Assembly: GCA_014534155.1 (NCBI GenBank) | Contig: JACVSB010000086.1 | Span: 1 to 7,296, forward strand | Origin: Thermoleophilia bacterium | Lineage (GTDB): Bacteria > Actinomycetota > Thermoleophilia > Gaiellales > Gaiellaceae | Direction: 5' to 3' | DNA length: 7,296 bases | In this document: piece by piece, positions 6,179 through 7,296 of the stretch | How positions within the stretch are numbered: position 1 is the stretch's first letter | Layout of the letters: each line of letters starts with the position of its first letter | Position numbers and translations under genes: made by a program | Notes under the pieces: generated by a model | Databases searched by the model: none | Told to the model about the DNA's origin: nothing | What the model saw: only the letters and a program-made list of their open reading frames with translations

Positions 6179-7296
6179 GTGCTCGTCGGCGGCGGAAGAC
6201 CCGGCCGAGGGAGACGACGTTCGGGGGCGAGACGCGCAGGCGACGAGGCCACCCGGAGGACCGCGCTCGCTCTCCACGCGCTCCACCCGAGCGACCTCGT
6301 CGCGGGCATCACGGTGGCGCTCGTCCTGCTTCCGCAGTCGCTCGCGTACGCCCAACTCGCGGGGATGCCGTCCTCCCGGGGCCTCTACGCTGCAGCGCTG
6401 CCGCCGATCGTCGCGGCGCTCTTCGCCTCGTCGCCGTACTTGCAGACGGGGCCGGTCGCGATCACGAGCTTGCTCACGTTCGGGGCGCTCTCGTCCCTCG
6501 CGCCGCCCGGAAGCGACGACTACGTCGCGCTCGGCCTGGTTCTCGCCCTCATCGTGGGGGTGACTCGCCTCGTCATCGGCGTCGCGCGAGGCGGTGTCGT
6601 CGCGTACCTCATGTCGCAGCCTGTCCTGCTCGGGTTCACGACGGGAGCGTCGATCCTCATCGTGGCTTCGCAGCTTCCGACCGCTCTCGGCGTGCAGGCG
6701 CCCGGGGACGGCGTCCTCGAGCGGGCGGCGTACTCGCTCGCGCACGTCGGCGCGGCCGACGTGACGGCTGTCCTGCTCGCAGCCGCGACCCTGGCGCTCG
6801 TCGTCGCTGCTCCTCGGGTGCACGCGCTCTTTCCCGGCGTGCTCCTCGCGGCCGCCATCGGGATCGTCTTCAGCCGGCTGGCCGGGTACGAGGGCGAGAA
6901 GGTCGGCTCGATCCCGGTCGAGCGGCCACCCTTCTCGCTCGGGCTGGGCTGGGACTCCCTGCCCGACCTCCTCGTTCCCGGCGTCGTCATCGCCCTCGTC
7001 GGCTTCGCCGAGCCCGCCGCGATCGCGCGTACGTTCGCGGCGGCCGAACGCCGCCCGTGGGACCCGAACCGCGAGTTCGTGAGCCAGGGGGCGGCGAACA
7101 TCGCCGCCGCGCTTTCGGGCGGGTTCCCGGTGGGAGGATCGTTCTCGCGCAGCGCGCTGAACAGGCTGGCCGGAGCGCAGACGCGCTGGAGCGGGGCGGT
7201 CACGGGGCTTGCGGTGCTCGTCTTCCTCCCGTTCGCGTCGCTCGTCGCCCCGCTTCCGCAGGCCGTGCTCGCGGGGATCGTGGTCGGGGCCGTCGC
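6179..7296 (+). CDS. SulP-family (SLC26-like) anion transporter, 3' end outside window
   Basis: About 372 residues of a membrane transporter are visible and the frame is still open at the window edge. SulP proteins move sulfate, bicarbonate or other anions across the cytoplasmic membrane, usually with H+ or Na+. The start of the transport domain matches well: DLVAGITVALVLLPQSLAYA from residue 39, followed by QLAGMPSSRGLYAAALPPI. Later hallmarks are GFAEPAAIARTFA (275-287) and GGFPVGGSFSRSALNR (about 314-329), the conserved serine-rich motif of the family. Many hydrophobic helices lie between these. The C-terminal STAS domain expected in most members would lie beyond the window. GTG 6179 gives an unusual arginine-rich leader (residues 7-28 hold about eleven Arg) before the first helix. 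No other in-frame start occurs between it and the transport domain, and no clear ribosome-binding site is visible. It follows glpD by 17 nt without a terminator, so co-transcription is possible, but a functional link to the upstream genes is not evident. The ion cannot be predicted. Confidence 0.9.
   Translation, partial: MLVGGGRPGRGRRRSGARRAGDEATRRTALALHALHPSDLVAGITVALVLLPQSLAYAQLAGMPSSRGLYAAALPPIVAALFASSPYLQTGPVAITSLLTFGALSSLAPPGSDDYVALGLVLALIVGVTRLVIGVARGGVVAYLMSQPVLLGFTTGASILIVASQLPTALGVQAPGDGVLERAAYSLAHVGAADVTAVLLAAATLALVVAAPRVHALFPGVLLAAAIGIVFSRLAGYEGEKVGSIPVERPPFSLGLGWDSLPDLLVPGVVIALVGFAEPAAIARTFAAAERRPWDPNREFVSQGAANIAAALSGGFPVGGSFSRSALNRLAGAQTRWSGAVTGLAVLVFLPFASLVAPLPQAVLAGIVVGAV

Overview
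The window is a very GC-rich stretch, roughly 70% by eye, from what is most likely an actinobacterium. The evidence for this is the strong preference for G/C at third codon positions (CTC, GCG, ACG and TCG are frequent), GTG as the start codon of every gene whose start is visible, and two peptide-type ABC ATPases fused into one polypeptide, an arrangement known from actinobacteria such as the mycobacterial OppD. Frequent CTC leucine codons would fit the class Thermoleophilia (Gaiella/Solirubrobacter-like), but that is a guess from codon flavour and not a demonstrated assignment.

All six genes lie on the plus strand and cover almost the whole window. They are: (1) the 3' part of a DppB/OppB-type permease (1-927, start outside the window); (2) a DppC/OppC-type permease (929-1840); (3) a double-headed DppD-DppF/OppD-OppF ATPase (1837-3720); (4) a PHP-domain metal-dependent hydrolase (3730-4644); (5) an FAD-dependent glycerol-3-phosphate dehydrogenase, GlpD (4641-6161); and (6) the 5' part of a SulP-family anion transporter (6179 to the window end, STAS region not visible). 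The junctions are a 1-nt gap, a 4-nt overlap, a 9-nt gap, a 4-nt overlap and a 17-nt gap. I see no terminator or promoter between genes, so genes 1-5, and possibly 6, look like one transcription unit that begins upstream of the window. No gap between genes exceeds 17 nt.

Genes 1-3 provide the membrane channel and energising subunits of an ABC importer of the peptide/nickel (Dpp/Opp) family. The substrate-binding protein is not here and would be expected just upstream. Genes 4 and 5 suggest a catabolic step after import. A PHP-family hydrolase is translationally coupled to GlpD, which oxidises sn-glycerol-3-phosphate to dihydroxyacetone phosphate. One hypothesis is that the cluster takes up a glycerophospho-compound, cleaves it with the PHP enzyme and feeds the released glycerol-3-phosphate to the respiratory chain. 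This rests on gene order alone and the true substrate is unknown. I found no RNA genes, CRISPR arrays, insertion sequences or convincing repeats. The many long ORFs in other frames are shadows produced by the high GC content.
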